Below, piece after piece: positions 20,031 to 33,180 of a stretch of DNA of 64,000 nt. Where the stretch lies: the NCBI GenBank assembly GCA_964019165.1, contig OZ025270.1, positions 5,649,144 to 5,713,143 on the forward strand, read 5' to 3'. This stretch comes from Mastigias papua (taxonomy: Eukaryota > Cnidaria > Scyphozoa > Rhizostomeae > Mastigiidae). The translations under genes and the position numbers were made by a program. Under the pieces are notes generated by a model that saw nothing but the letters and a program-made list of their open reading frames with translations, made no database searches and was not told the DNA's origin. How positions within the stretch are numbered: position 1 is the first letter of the stretch; each line of letters starts with the position of its first letter.

Positions 20031-20229
20031 ACCGCGATGTCTGTAGCCATAAAAGTAATGTTTTCTAATATGCATAAATATGTTCCAATAATTTAAGTCG
20101 GGGACGAATTTACCCAAGGAGAGATTTTATTAAAAATTTCTATCTTTTAATTTCTATTGTATTTATTCAATTTTCAAAATTTATTCCAATACAATTTTCC
20201 AACATTTATTCTAGTTTATTTATACTACT

Positions 20230-20560
20230 CCATTTACAACCATTATTTTAAAATTCATTTTATATATCTATTTTATAAATCCATTTCTTATATACATTTT
20301 ATAAATCCATTTCTTATATACAATTTATAAATCTATTCTTATATACATTTTATAAATCCATTTCTTATATACAATTTATAAAACCATTTCTTATATACAA
20401 TTTATAAAACCATTTCTTATATACATTTTATAAATCCATTCTTATATACATTTTTATAAATCCATTTCTTATATACATTTATAAATTCATTTCTTATACA
20501 CATTTTATAAATCCATTTCTTATATACAAATTATAAAACCATTTCTTATATTTATAAAAT
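20230..20560. repeat. Minisatellite of about 26-30 bp
   Basis: About eleven tandem units of the type CATTTTATAAATCCATTTCT followed by TATATA, with variants such as CAATTTATAAAACC. The flanks (20100-20230 and 20560-20745) are AT/pyrimidine-rich single-copy sequence with no frame or signal that I can support. Confidence 0.8.
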
Positions 20561-20744
20561 TACACCCCTCTCTCATCTCTCTTAATTTATACCCAATTAC
20601 TCAATTACCACATTCCATTATACCACTCTATAATTACATTATCAACTCCCATAATATTATCAACACCCTTAATCTTCTTTACAACTCCAATACCTCTCTC
20701 TACCCCACTTATTCTTATTTTTGCACCAACTATCCTACATATCA

Positions 20745-22936
20745 TTATATATTGTGACCAACTACCATGTACTCTGTTTTATCAGTGTTAAGACTTAGCT
20801 TATTTAGTCTTAACCATTCTGCTATATTGCCAACCTCTGTTTTTAAGTCGTTGCAGAGCTCAGTAAGATCTTCAGCAGAACATGTTACACGGGTATCATC
20901 CGCGTACATGTTTGCTGTACATTTTTCGAGGCATTGCTCAAAGTCATTTACATACAGGATGAATAGAAGAGGCCCCAAGCACGAGCCCTGTGGAATGCCG
21001 CAGAGAACATTTTTCAGGCAGGATTTGTGACCATTTATTTGACAGTATTGTTCCTGTCAGTTAAATAAGATGCGAACCAGCGAAGTGGTGTCCCTACTGC
21101 ACCATATTTACTTAACTTTGATAGGAGAATTCTGTGGCCCACGGTATCGAACGCCTTCTTTAGGTCGAGAAAGATACTAATATTAAGTTTGCGTTTGTCA
21201 ATGTTTGAAAACCATGTGTCTGTTACACTAAGTAGTGAAGTGAGAGTGCTGTGCAATTTTAGAAATGCGTGTTGGCATTTTGCAAATTTGTTATGTTCTT
21301 TCAAGTACTTGGAAAATTGGTCATGTCCTATTTTTTCTAGTAATCTTGAAAACACGGATAACACCGATATAGGCCTATAGTTGCTGACATTGCTTTTCGA
21401 ACCTGACTTAAAAATTTAAGTTACTTTCGCTATTTTCCAGATATCGGGAAAGATGCCCTTATTGAAAGACGCGTTGAATATAATAGCTAGCGGTTCAGAT
21501 AAAATTTCTGCTGCATCCTTAACTAGCTTGACAGATATTTTGTCATATCCTGCAGATTTGGAGCATTTCAAGTTTTTGATTTCTCTTTCTATAGTATTAG
21601 GATGGATTGTATAAAACTCGAAGCATGAAGCAATCGACCCTCCAATATTAGATAGATATTTTAGTGGGTCATCAGAGTCTTTGCTTTCAATTTTATCCGC
21701 CAGTTTTGGGCCTATAGTAGCGAAATGATTGTTGAAAGCTTCTGCAATTTCATTTGGTTTTTCAATAGATTGACCTTCAAACATAACACACTTTGGCGTG
21801 GTGGAATGTTGATTCTTATTTAGAACTTTGTTGATCGTTTTCCACATCTCTTTAGGGTTATTGGAGTTCTCATCTATCAAGTTTTGATAGTAGGTCTCGA
21901 CACCTCTTCGGAGTTCCCTGGTAACTCTGTTTCTTAGGCGTTTGTATTCTGCCCAGATTGATTGATCTCTTTCAGCTTTTCTCTTAGCCCTGTCTCTCTC
22001 ATATATCAAGTTCTTGATATATGGAGTTATCCAGGGAGAAGGTGCGTGCACTGTTGTGTGTTTCCGTGTTTTTAACGGTGCATGCACATCTAAGATTGAG
22101 TGAAAGAGATCGTGGAAGTTATTTGCCAACAAGTTAGGGTCATCCAAGGTTGTGGGGGTAGCCATTTCCTAGTTGATACTTCGCAAGTCGGATAGAAAAG
22201 CTTCCCGATCATAATTTCTCAGACAACGAAACTCGGTTTTTATTTGCTTCCGCTCTACCGGACATCTGCTGCTAAGTTTTCTGACACCGTATATCATATA
22301 GTGATCTGACATGCTTATTTTAATTACGCCAGAACTGGAAATGTAATTTGGTCTATTCGTAGAGAGATGATCAATTAAAGTTCTTGTTGTATTTGTCTTA
22401 TCATCAGAGCAAACTGAAGTAGCTACCCTTGTATAATCAGTAATTAATTGTTCAAATTGAAATTCTGAATATACAAGCTTCAGCTTTCTTGTATTACAAT
22501 CTTTTGATTTTTTGAGATCACAGTTTGTATCGCCAATTAGAATGACTTCCTTCCCTTCTGAATCTAAATCTCTAATTAGTTTTGTTAATGATAGAAAGGT
22601 GGAAGTGTCTGCACAGTCCGTTGGTGGACGGTACCAGCAAAGAACAATATAGCTCTTGGCGTGTTTTGGCGTGATTTCCAGCCCTATAATCTCAAGGTTG
22701 GGATCTTCAATATCGTCTCGTTTGTGATGGGAAAGCGTGCTTCTTATATAAATGGCTACTCCACCACCAAAGGTGTCCCTGTCCTGCCTGTAAAGATCAT
22801 AGCCCTCAATTGAAACGTCATTGTCGCATATGTCTTTAGACAATCTGGTTTCATTGAGACAAATTAAATCTAACTGATGATCTTTGACCAGTTTAGCTAA
22901 TTCTAATTTATTTTTTCTTAGCGATAAAATGTTCAA
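20745..22936 (-). pseudogene. LINE ORF2: AP endonuclease and reverse transcriptase, broken
   Basis: The first part (22936-22169) is an APE-type endonuclease: LICLNETRLS, GGGVAIYIR, LIGDTNCDL, and SMSDHYMIYGVR near its end carry the expected catalytic Asn-Glu, Asp-Asn and Asp-His. A stop near 22169 and further slips separate it from the reverse transcriptase: thumb and fingers (22165-21416, AEIKK-like start to FPDIWKIAKVT), the LDLKKAFDTVGHRIL motif (21364-21035), and NMYADDTRVTC (20978-20745), which is the catalytic Y-x-D-D box. The C-terminal connection region is lost at the truncation. It would nick the target and prime reverse transcription. Confidence 0.85.
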
Positions 22937-23008
22937 CTACGAGATTTTAACTCCTTTTTTTGGTTTTTTTGTTAAGCTAACTGAGTTATCTGGACATCTC
23001 TGAATTCC

Positions 23009-24548
23009 CTAACAATACCTAACATATTTACTCAGGTTAGATGCAAGTATTTTAACACCACCTTCATTGATATGAAGGCCGTCAAAGGAAATATTGCCAT
23101 ACCTTATGTTATCGTTGTCTATGTAATCAAGTCCACTAAAAAGTAGTTTTTCTTGCAGCAATTGATTCGTTTTCAGCACTCTTACATTCAACTCCAGATC
23201 ATCGTTTCGTTTTAAGATACTTGAGAAGGCGATCTGCGCCTTTGGCAGGTTCATCAGCAAGCTTTTCTGGATTCGTTTGTTTACGGATATTGCAAGTTCC
23301 CGCGTGTATAATCACTACATTTACGTCTTTTTCTATGTTGACCTCTTTCATCTTCGAGATTTTCGCACCAGGCATTGCCTTGACATTAACGGAGAGATGG
23401 TCTTTCGTTAATTTATCACCACTAATTTTTCTTAGCTGTGAATCGCCAACTATCAGTACTTTTCTCCTTTCGCTGTCTTGCAGTTCATTTCTTTTTCTTC
23501 TTTTTACCTCGCTGTTTACTTCTCCTGCATTATCCTCGGTTGAGTTGTTTCTTGCAACTTTGTTCTTTCTACCCCCTTTTCTCTGTGAACCTTTGTCTCC
23601 ATTTTTTTGCAAGTTATTACTTTTGCTTTTGTGAGTTTTTGGCACGAATTGTAGGTCTTTTCTTCTAGTATTTTCCAAGATTTCGCTATAGTTGTAATTG
23701 CCATGGGGATTTGATTACTCTAGTTGTTCTATACGCTTGTTGTTGTGCGATTTCCCTTTTGTGTCGTTGTCACTGTCACTTCCACTGTCAGCACTGACAG
23801 TAGATAAGGATTCCCTTTGAAGCGTAGTCTTCTGGGACGTACAACTTTACATCCATTGCTGTGTGTTGTGCCAAGTGGCTTGTTATTCCTTAATGATTGG
23901 GAATGTTTCTTATGCCGGGGGAAGAGTGTTTCGTCTAATGGATCAAAATCTGTATAATTCCCCTCCGCGCGTTGAATTCTTGATGTTCCACAGAGGATGA
24001 CATCATCGAAGAGGTGAGAGATTTTGATCTACAGATCTTTTATTTTTAGCTTTAACTCGAGATTTTCTTCCAATATTGCTTTACTGAAAGCCCGCTCCTG
24101 ATGAAGCAGTTGGTTTGTGCTGTCTAAGCTTCGAGCAAGTGCCTTCAAGGTGCTTAAGACTGCATTATCAGTGTTTACCGTTGGTAGTGGTGGAGTCGGA
24201 TGCGGTTCAGCGGTGTCTCCATCCTTCGACGCTCTAGCATTTATGATGCCGGGAGATGAAGCATGTGCAAATATTGTGTTCTCTGGCTCCAATGGCATAG
24301 TATTGTTTTCGGGCTCGTTAATGGAATTCGATTTGTTATTGATTGTTATTGATAAAGTGCGAGTCCTCCTCATTTACAAAGATTTTCTTGTCTTTAATCA
24401 TCTGGCCAAGAACAGATTTTGCGCCTGTGTTACTTAGGCCATGTTTGGATTCAGCTTCACGCAGTATTAGATTCATGTCAGGTTTCTTCTTCTTTTTCTC
24501 TCTTATATCCGTAATAACCTGTTTAATAATGTTTTCGGATGTATCCAT
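23009..24548 (-). pseudogene. LINE ORF1: coiled coil and SGNH esterase domain, broken
   Basis: The N-terminal part (start 24548, MDTSENIIKQVITDIREKKK) is a small charged domain, followed by a Pro/Thr-rich linker and a coiled coil (24373-24029: LARSLDSTNQLLHQERAFSK). A basic stretch follows, then a GDSL/SGNH-type esterase-like domain: VLIVGDSQLRKI (block I Ser), VVIHAGTCNIR (Gly-x-Asn block) and SFDGLHINEGG (Asp-x-x-His block) in 23678-23009. Such an esterase domain in ORF1 is known from CR1-type LINEs. At least three frame breaks are present. Confidence 0.8.
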
Positions 24549-24649
24549 ATTGTATTTGAGATGTAAGTCGGTAAGTATTTTCAAGGCACAGCACTTTATC
24601 GTAGCAAGTCACAGGATACGTCATAGGATACGACCGATTCACAGGATGA

Positions 24650-24815
24650 AATTGAGGTTCAATACGATGATATTGAGGTTCATTTCCGTAGCTTGGAGGC
24701 CCTTGGCGCAGATAAAGATTTGTATTCAAGTGTAGTTGTCCCCGTTGTTATGGAGAAAATCCCAGAGCCAATAAGGATCAGTATGATTCGAGGTGGCGGA
24801 GACTACTTGGATTGG
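24650..24815 (+). pseudogene. BEL/Pao gag relic, left part
   Basis: About 55 residues match the second half of the DUF1759-type gag of BEL/Pao elements: YDDIEVHFRSLEALG, then SVVVPVVMEKIPEPIRISMI and RGGGDYLDW. The reading stops exactly at a hAT insertion (24816) and resumes at 27721. No LTR or other part of this element is seen near it. Confidence 0.75.
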
Positions 24816-25254
24816 CAGAGGCGGATCCAATGTGCCTTCCGTACCTTACGGACGGCAGTCATTTTTTCTCAAACAGGAATAAGTTGTCTGGATTTTCGGA
24901 ACAATTTTGATCAATTCGTTCTTGCTATACCCACATCTAATCTAACATTGAATCCCTGTGTACCTTAGTAATGATTGATCAATCTTCCTTTGTCTTCTGT
25001 TCGCTTGCCTCGTATTCAGGGTAAGAGAAATGATCAATGATGTCATTGGGAATGATTTATAATCATAAATCGTTTTCGTTCAACGAGTATGCAAGTTTGA
25101 TAATTTATGCGGGCAAGTGTTGTGCGGCAGATCACATAAATTATCTCGCTGACAGCGCAGCTTTTCATAATAGATTTTGAGACTGATTTTGGTTTTATTG
25201 TTCTACGGAGGGGTTGTGCGGCAGATCAGGATTAACCAAAGACAAAGGATATCT

Positions 25255-25322
25255 GCCTTACAACTGCCTTACAACTGCCTTACAACTGCCTTACAACTGC
25301 CTTACAACTGCCTTACAACTGA
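25255..25322. repeat. Tandem repeat of CCTTACAACTG
   Basis: Six direct copies of the 11-base unit CCTTACAACTG, the last slightly changed, within the hAT element. No function seen. Confidence 0.9.
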
Positions 25323-26689
25323 CGCACAATTTCCATGATGGAAGCGGATTGAATCAAATGGATTTGCTGAAGCACTATAGCCTCACTTGGAGAGTGGTAT
25401 CGGAAGACTGCGTGACCGTTGGGGAAGCAAGCAAAGCAATGAAAGCGTACACTGGATCTTTTGAGCAGAATTGACTAGCTCGTCGACTTTAAGGAATCAG
25501 ACCTACTCAGAGAACTTTCGACGGCGGAGGTGAAGAAGCTAGGCCATACTGCTCCCTGCTCCGGATAACATTTTTTGTGCCAGGAAGGTCATTGCTTCAT
25601 TCTCCAGCTTAACAGAAGTTCTAGCATTCTCCATGAGACGGCAAAGTTTATCTTCTTACAACAAAGTGACCAAATTTATGATCAGAATATATATCAGGTT
25701 ATGACTTTATGCCTAGTAAACAGCTATTCAAAAATGTATCCACATAATCCTTAATGTTGTCATGAATTATATCGTGAAATTTTACTGCCTTATGTATGCA
25801 TTGAGCTCAATGTGTGTGGCTGTGGAATAGTGGTACCTGGAATGATTTATTTTTCTTTCTGCTTTTGTTCAATCTTGTTATGTCTATTTGTGTTAGTTTA
25901 AATCTTAACTACGGACGCTGTGTTTATATTTCACTTTAGATTGTACGTAGGTTATTGATAGAAATGAAATCTGAAATCTAAAAATCAGTATAATCTCTGC
26001 TTGCTTGCACATTGCTTAAGAGGCATTGCTTGTCTCAGTTGATTTTGGCCATGGCTTTTTTTGTTGCATTTCGTATATTATAGCGTATTTATCCTGGATA
26101 AGTGGTGATTGTAATTGCCTGTATACTGCAATATCTGTGGCTGTCTCTGAGGATGGAAAACTATCCTTGACACTCTGAGCACTTATGTCAGCTGAGCTTT
26201 ATCACAGTGCCTCCTTCTATGCTGCACATCCACATTTACTATGATAAGATTGTAGACGTGGAAGTCATAATAAGAGACTGTGCTGTGGTCTCTAAGTTAT
26301 GGTTGCACTATGCTGGGTCTCTAAATGTTGTCAATCCTTCATTTCAACTAGATCACATTGTACCAGTATTTTTTGCAATAGTTTGTGACCTGGTCTTAGT
26401 AAAGGTTCATGCTTGAAAGTAGAGAAAATTCAATCTCTTCTAATGCAGAATTAAAAGTCACAAATTTGAAGACCAAGGTTTCTTCACCCTCTATGTCTTC
26501 TAGCTTGACGGTAGGCAAGATCCGTTTTCCTGTTACAACACAATCAAAATCTCTACTTGATGAAAAAGGTAATGGATGAAGTTTCCCTTCCTTTCTGTCT
26601 GATCATAGGCCTGAAACAATGTTTGAGGACCCTTCAACAAATACTAATGACATAGGTTATGTTTTTGACAAAACAGCACCTCTGAACAG

Positions 26690-27640
26690 ATAATCAAAAA
26701 TATGAAATGTGCAGCAATATCTAGAGCAGTATTTTATGGGAAAGAGGGGAGTTTTCCTTTTTTGAGTTGAAGATTATAAATGGCTTCAATACTCTGAACT
26801 CCTTCATGGTGCGTTCTGCTTGCCTTGTGCAATGTTTGGTCACCAGACCGGTGCCAATCCATCTAAAGTAGACAAACCAATTGTATGTCCTTTCATAGAC
26901 TGGTCCTCTGCAGTATCAAGGTTCCAAATGTACATCAAGTCAAGCAACCATCAAACTACATTATGAACCATGCAAACTTTCTTTCATGTGAAATTAATTT
27001 CAGTAGATATAATCCATAAGAAAGTATCAATTGACACTATCTGCAAGAATAGATTGAAGTTATGTCCCATCATTAAAACTGTTCTCTATTTTTTGCAAGA
27101 GAAAATATACCATTATGTGGTCAAAGGGATGATTCCAAATACTATGAGATGATAGGCACTGGAAGCTTTCAAACTCTCCTTTATTTCAGAGTTGAAAGTA
27201 GTGATGCAATTCTTAAAGAACACTTTGATACTTCCCAAAAAATGCCACTTAAGGATCAAATGCTATCCAGGATGATATATCTTGCTGTGCTGGAGTAGTG
27301 AATAAAGGAATAGTTTCTGAAATAAAACTTTTCAAACTCTTCTCCATTCTCTCTGATGAAGTCACAATCTGCTCAAATAAAAAGCAAATTCCTGTTGTTT
27401 TCAGCACTATCTGATAAGATGATAGATTGTGTAGTGAATAGGTATCACTTAGATAGTCAAAACTGTTGGTACCAATGTTGTGATGAACCTGGCAATGTGG
27501 CAGGGGAAAGATTCTAGTGTTTCATCTGAAATTCTTCAAATAAATTCCCTTGCTATTTATACCTATTTACCATTTTGGTTAAATACATACTGCATTCCTT
27601 CAGTGGAAATTAAAGAGATTGCTAATAGTTGCTTATTAAA
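26690..27640 (+). pseudogene. hAT transposase relic (DUF4371/zinc-finger MYM-like type)
   Basis: Conserved blocks appear in shifting frames. An N-terminal block reads HGAFCLPCAMFGHQTG with a following SSAVSRFQMYIKSSNHQTT. A middle block has KNRLKLCPIIKTVL and FQTLLYFRVESSDAILKEHF. A third has LFSILSDEVTICSNKKQIPV, then CDEPGNVA and SSEILQINSLAIYT. This order is that of hAT transposases of the kind annotated as zinc-finger MYM-like or THAP0-like proteins. At least five stops or slips make it inactive. The C-terminal dimerisation domain is not seen. Confidence 0.75.
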
Positions 27641-27720
27641 TAAATGTTTCTATTGCGCATGCGTCATTTAAGAGCCACGCCCTTTTGTAAGGTAGTCAGA
27701 TTTTTCCCTAGATCCGCACC

Positions 27721-27785
27721 TGGATTGGAACCTGCAAGACTTGCTTAACACCCTAGCAAAGGAGGTAGAAATAAGCAACCAACTA
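27721..27785 (+). pseudogene. BEL/Pao gag relic, right part
   Basis: The frame DWNLQDLLNTLAKEVEIS continues the gag fragment interrupted at 24815 and fades after about 20 residues. It proves that the intervening DNA is an insertion. Confidence 0.75.
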
Positions 27786-27789
27786 AGTC

Positions 27790-28502
27790 TCATTCCAGGT
27801 TTATACACTATGTATAAAAGCAAATTCCCGTCAAATATACACTATATATAAACTAGGGAGATTGTTGCGTAGCATATCCCTCGTGCTTGACTGCGAAGGG
27901 GCTTGTAGAGGTATGAGGTAGAACTTACTGTTACCATGCAGGGACGGCTTCAGAGGAGGCCGAATGGGGGCTAGCTCCTGTACGTTCTCATAGCAGATGG
28001 GTACGGTTTCTTCTGAGAGTACATCATCGAAGACTCCTACTAAAATACATGGTATGTGCTACTTCAGGTGTAAAATAATCCTATTTTAAAGGGCACTGTG
28101 TTCCCCTCCTGCTGTTAGAGTACTAGTTTTATTTTGTTTGTTGTTACGTCATGTTCAGTAACATTGGTTTTGTGTCCCTATTCGTTCCGTCTTTTGTTGC
28201 TTCATCATCTGCATGCTGTGTTATTGCATCATTCGTCTCCACCGTTGCTGTCACCATCCTTTTGTTTTATCGTGTCAACCTTTTATGGGTGCATGTGTTG
28301 TACATGTGATATCCGCTCTGTGTTTATTGTAACGTCAGTCGTGATTTAGCTGCCTTTAAGTATAGTCGCTAGTTGAATCGTTCGTGAAAGTCGTTTTAGT
28401 TGAAGTCCTTGTTATATTATCGTTGCCGTTGCCGTTGCTGTTGCTGTTGCTGTTGCCGTTGTAGCCATCGTACATTTGTGGACTGAACTCGTTGGACTTC
28501 GA

Positions 28503-28586
<84 letters not shown>

Positions 28587-31500
28587 CCTTTAATTGTTAT
28601 TTATGTGCGTCGTAGCTGGTAATTGTTATGTTTAATATTCGTCGTTATTTGTGTTTACCTGTAAAACTTTTGAGCCGTTTTACACTGCCCACTCCGGGGA
28701 AGGGCAGGGGGTAGCAGACTCTCCAGCTCCTAAGTATGCACCCATGTACCCAGCTAACTAAATTTATTTATTATAAGGAGCGGTGATAAGGAGCGGAAAA
28801 TAAGAGTGATGATGAGGAGTGGGGGCTTCGCTCAAAGGAAAGTACTTTACATCGCGCCCTTTGGATTGGAAACGCCTTTTAAGGATAGAGATATACTCAT
28901 ACTATATAGACAACGGCAAATTACTTCACTGACATACGTGTAAGAAACTTCAGTAGCTATTTTGAAATAACCAGGCGAATCTAACGTACCACAGTTTCTA
29001 GAAAATTATTTTATTTAGTGACGTAAATGCACCCAACATGGTTGGGTCAAGGCTGGAGAAAATTGTTAAAATTTACTTTCTATATTGGCTAGAAAGAAAC
29101 CTCCCAGACAAAGATTTGACAAATTAGTATGGTGGTGAGGTGCGAATCTTGAAAAAAAACTACAGTGAAAATAAAATAGAGAGGAAATGCTATTTCGTTG
29201 GCACAAAGTGAAGGCTAATGCCCTAGTCTCTCAGTGGCAGCAGCATTGTATTTAGTACTTTTCAACAAAGGCATAAAATTAAATCCTGAGCAGGATAAGA
29301 CCTGCTCTATGCGTATCAAATAGCGACTGGAACGGGTACTGAGATTATTGGGGATGTTGCACCCCAAAGCACCCTAATTTGCTCTCCTGTGCTGCATTAG
29401 CAATTGATCATTGTCTTATGTGATTCTATTGTGAAAAGGTTTCAAAAATATTGAAAATTGTGAATTATATGTGAAAAAATCCTTAGCCAGAGATTTGTTG
29501 TTGGGGGGGGGGGGCACAGGTACTCTAAATATAGCAAATTCTACTCAGCTTAGCTAAGTGCGTTGAGTTGTGGGAGGCTGATCGCTACTTTAAAAGATTA
29601 AAAGGCATATAATTATAAATTGCTATTTTGTATTATAATTTTGCTTTCATACGAGAGAAAGCCATATGCTCTGGTTGCCATCACAGAGGGGGGTAGGAGA
29701 AAATCAATCCTGCCCAAAGCGGAAATTTTGTGAAAAGTAGGTGATGGCGAGCCAGGACGAATAAGAAAACGGGAATAGATGAGCCTGTGTATGGAGTGTA
29801 TGCTATCTACTTGCTGTTCTGAAACGTTTTTATGTGGTAGCTTGTTTATAAACGAGCCTTACGTGATAAATGCCAAAACGAAGCAACTATTACCAGAGTT
29901 CATAATGCATTTTTCTGAGGGAACACTAAAGCAGATCTTAAACCTTTGGTGGCATACCTCCTAGGATCCCCTTGCCAGGTGCCTTGCCAGGTGCCTTGCC
30001 AGTAGATGCTAAGGTATGAGAAATAAAGGTATATTGATGTGTGTGGTGTGATGGGTGCTCTAAATCCTACACCCATGTTAACGTCATTTGGATCCCATCT
30101 TAATTATCAAACTTTTAATTAGGACATTACTATGGGGGGTGTTTACCATTGAATATTAGATTTCCTAATAGTGATCAAGTTATTTCACTTCACACTTCTC
30201 ATCTAGCCTTAGGGTATGCATAAAGTTAGTTTCCTTGCAAAATGACCCATTGCCATTTTAGGAGGGTTGCACTTCAGCATAGCTGGTTTTCGAGGGGCAC
30301 TCCTTTTAAGACAAATATATATTTATATAAACTACAATATAATAAAATAAAATACCTATAATAATCAAAATAGTTTTACTGTAGGAACGGGCGTGCTAGT
30401 GTGGTGGGAGGTGTTGGTGGGTAAATGCTTTGAATTTTGTTCGGTGAATCAGCATGCTCTGGATATTACGTAGTGATTTACAGCGGTTAGAAAAGGTGTG
30501 ACGGAATAAGTGAAATAGGGGTTTCTGTCGTGAATTACACCCTGAACGCTTGCTGCTGTTTTGTTGAGCAGAGACTCTCGTTGACATTTTGATTGACGTA
30601 TGATATAGTTAGAAAGTAGGCGTATCTTAGTTGAGAGCAGAGAGTTCTCTTACGAGCACGGACGAGACGAAGTCCTCCATGATTTACCGATGAAGCCCCT
30701 GAACACTTAAGGATAAGTGTACAAATCACTACAGTTTCTGTCGTTACATAACGGATTCTGTTAAGATTTTTATCATTCAATTTTGCTTTGAGCCCCTTAC
30801 CCACCCTCATCCAGACAATGATAGCACGCTTCGCAACTGAATATGACTTAGTATATGAAATAAGGGAATACTTCTCAAAATTATTTTCCTGATTCATACT
30901 CATCAGGTATCTCAGACGGCATAATAAAAAGAAGAGCATGAAAATTTGGACAAAACATAACTTTTGTTAAATTAGTGGACAATATGGGGACTGTAAAGTG
31001 CAATTTTCCTAAGAGCATGCTCTCTCTTAAGTGGTATGTCAGGCCCCCTCTAGAGGCCCAATGGTTCTCGCATTGGTCTGTTCCATCAACTTCATAAAAG
31101 AAGTATATTGGTATTCCTAGATATCTGCAGGCTCTCCAGTGTAGCCAACCCAATACAAGAAGTGGTACCGCAATTCACAACCTTTTACTCAAAACCATTT
31201 ATTTCCTATATTAATTGAACGTTGCTTGGTTGTAGTTGATTGTATGTTGTTGAATTTAGAAATTAAATGAACATGAATATGAACATTATAATTTAGCAGT
31301 TGTTTCAAGGAATTTTGAACAGGTGGGAAATTGACGCACAGGGGGTATCAATCAGGGGTAGGGGTGTTGAGATTACATAATATACTTTTGCCACTAATGT
31401 CATTTCCTCGTCATGGTGTAGTCTTGGGAAATCAAAAAGATACTGATTGCTAGTAATGAGAGAAAGGCATTAGAAATAGTGTCGCATACGAGCAGCTGAT

Positions 31501-33175
31501 GATAGGCAATTTCAAATTAACTTCTAAAGCAAGTCTAATCGAAAGGTACTCGCTAATAGGGACTCGTGGACCAACTTGCGGGGACATTTAAGAACATGTT
31601 GGGGGGAATTTCCCACTAGTTTAAATTTTTAAAAGTACAAGTAGAATGAAGATGTACCATTTAGGGGTGTCACATCTCACATATCCCCTATAATCAAACC
31701 CTTTATAAGGCTGGTATTCCAAACTTCTTGCAAGTTCCAATGTTCTATTTGGTACCTGTAAGTGGATACCTACAGTAACTCCCCGCACCTAAGAACCTAC
31801 GTATTTCAACATCAGGCTGAATAAGGTTCTTATTTACAAGGAACTGAAATTATTTTAGGGGAGAAAGGTTCTTATCCCAAAGTTCATTTAATTTTCTTTG
31901 TATGAAAACGAAAAATATGAAATATGAATTCTAGTAGTTACTATAGACGTCTAGAATCCTCACTAATATATAGCTGTTAAAAACCTCCTATAGACTCTTA
32001 CTTTTGTAAGTTCTTATACGCGGGAATTTACTGTATCGAAGGATAGCCACTAATGCTTTCACTGCTTCTGATTGTATTGCGTCAACTCTTCCAATACTAT
32101 TTGCCTTCGCTTAGTGGCGTAACAGAACACTATGGGGACATTGGTGAAAGTGATGGTTGGGGGCTCCTAAACTACCCTACATTTTTTCAGCCATATTTTA
32201 GATCCTATGCGCTCGCTGGCTGAGTTTCATTTAAAAACCCGAGGGAGCAAATTACAAAAACCTATCCTTAACTCAATTTTATTTTGTCTCTAATTACAAC
32301 ATTTCAAATAATGAATAAGTTATATTTTGCATACTTATATTGACTCTTTTGGCCTAATCTTTTGGGGGTCCTTTGTGTTATGCTTAATGTTGCACAACGT
32401 GTGTGACGCCATTGCATTAGCAATTCCTTGCAAGTGCAAATAGGCGAGTTGTGCTTTACCTGATATTAGATAGAATCTAAAAGGTGCTACCCTTCTTTAG
32501 TCTCCAAAGAGTTGTAAATGGGAAACTGATCTTGCATAAATGGCCTGAAAGACTTGGAAAATTCATTTCAAAAAGCAGCAACAAAGAATGATCAGTTACC
32601 ATCTACTCATACTTCTTCTTTTGTTTTAATAGAAGGAGACCTGCAACACCTTTGAGTTGCGACTTTCACTGCCGTTTACATCTATTTCTCATTTTCAACC
32701 ATTGGCTACAAGCATGTTTTAGTACATGGGCGCAGGGGGGCTTTAACCTTAGGGGGCTACAAACTATTTGCCCGAATCACTGATATATTTTCCGAATGAG
32801 TTATCATCTACCCGTACTAACACACAACTATTTTCGGGAAAAATGTTGGTTTTCCTTACTTCCCCGAACTAAATGGACTTCTGTCCAACTTGCGGGGGGC
32901 ACTTTATAATGATAGCTAATTTTGCGTGCAACTTGTTTAACATCTGTTTAAGCATTTTAGACGGGGAGGGCACTTGATAGAATTCCCGGTGGAAATCAGG
33001 TTGTCTTCTGGACGACTTGGGTCACATTTCTTGCCTCATGAATGCGCTGCCTATGGTTAGTTGATGGATTGCCAAGGAAAAATACTGCATTCTCTATAGT
33101 ACAGTTGCGACCTAAAACTTCTTTATGTAAAATGGCAATTTTTGAATCTTACTTTTTCCCTACACTGTATAAATG
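27790..33175. other. Non-coding stretch, presumably host intergenic
   Basis: About 5.4 kb without any protein family that I recognise on either strand. It holds a hexamer-like GTTGCC/GTTGCT run (about 28424-28465), a long TA microsatellite, a G-run at 29503-29513, a triple TGCCAGGTGCCT (about 29975-30005) and scattered TAGGCCTA-like words. The longest frame (134 codons at 30535-30939, - strand) has no recognisable domain and unbiased composition, so I do not call it a gene. Confidence 0.6.
28509..28583. repeat. TA microsatellite
   Basis: About 37 perfect TA units in a row. Likely to be length-variable and cruciform-prone. Confidence 0.95.
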
Positions 33176-33180
33176 TGGCA

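Larger units (their letters stand above)
20745..24548 (-). mobile_element. CR1-like LINE, 3' end missing
   Basis: A non-LTR retrotransposon on the - strand with an esterase-type ORF1 followed by an endonuclease/reverse-transcriptase ORF2. Multiple frameshifts make it inactive. Homology stops abruptly at about 20745, soon after the RT catalytic motif, at the edge of AT-rich sequence. LINE copies are normally cut at the 5' end, so the missing 3' half points to a later deletion or rearrangement. Confidence 0.85.
24816..27720 (+). mobile_element. hAT DNA transposon, decayed, 8-bp TSD TGGATTGG
   Basis: The left end CAGAGGCGGATCC at 24816 and the degenerate right end GATCCGCACC at 27720 are inverted repeats. 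The 8 bases TGGATTGG occur directly before (24808-24815) and after (27721-27728), the duplication length expected of hAT. The insertion splits a BEL/Pao gag relic, and the two gag parts join when it is taken out. Inside, a decayed transposase lies at about 26690-27640. The rest (24830-26690) shows short tandem repeats and no frame that I can support. The same terminal sequence bounds the shorter element at 52645-54047. Confidence 0.85.

Noticed and set aside
20230..20560. CRISPR-like array of spaced repeats
   Set aside because: Units are contiguous, 26-30 bp, with no unique spacers and no cas genes, in an animal TE context. It is a minisatellite.
23221..23634. 137-codon + strand frame rich in Leu/Phe/Ser
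   Set aside because: It is the reverse-strand shadow of the lysine-rich LINE ORF1 region.
30535..30939. 134-codon frame on the - strand as a host gene
   Set aside because: No domain, no conserved motif, no supporting neighbours; similar frames occur by chance in this composition.
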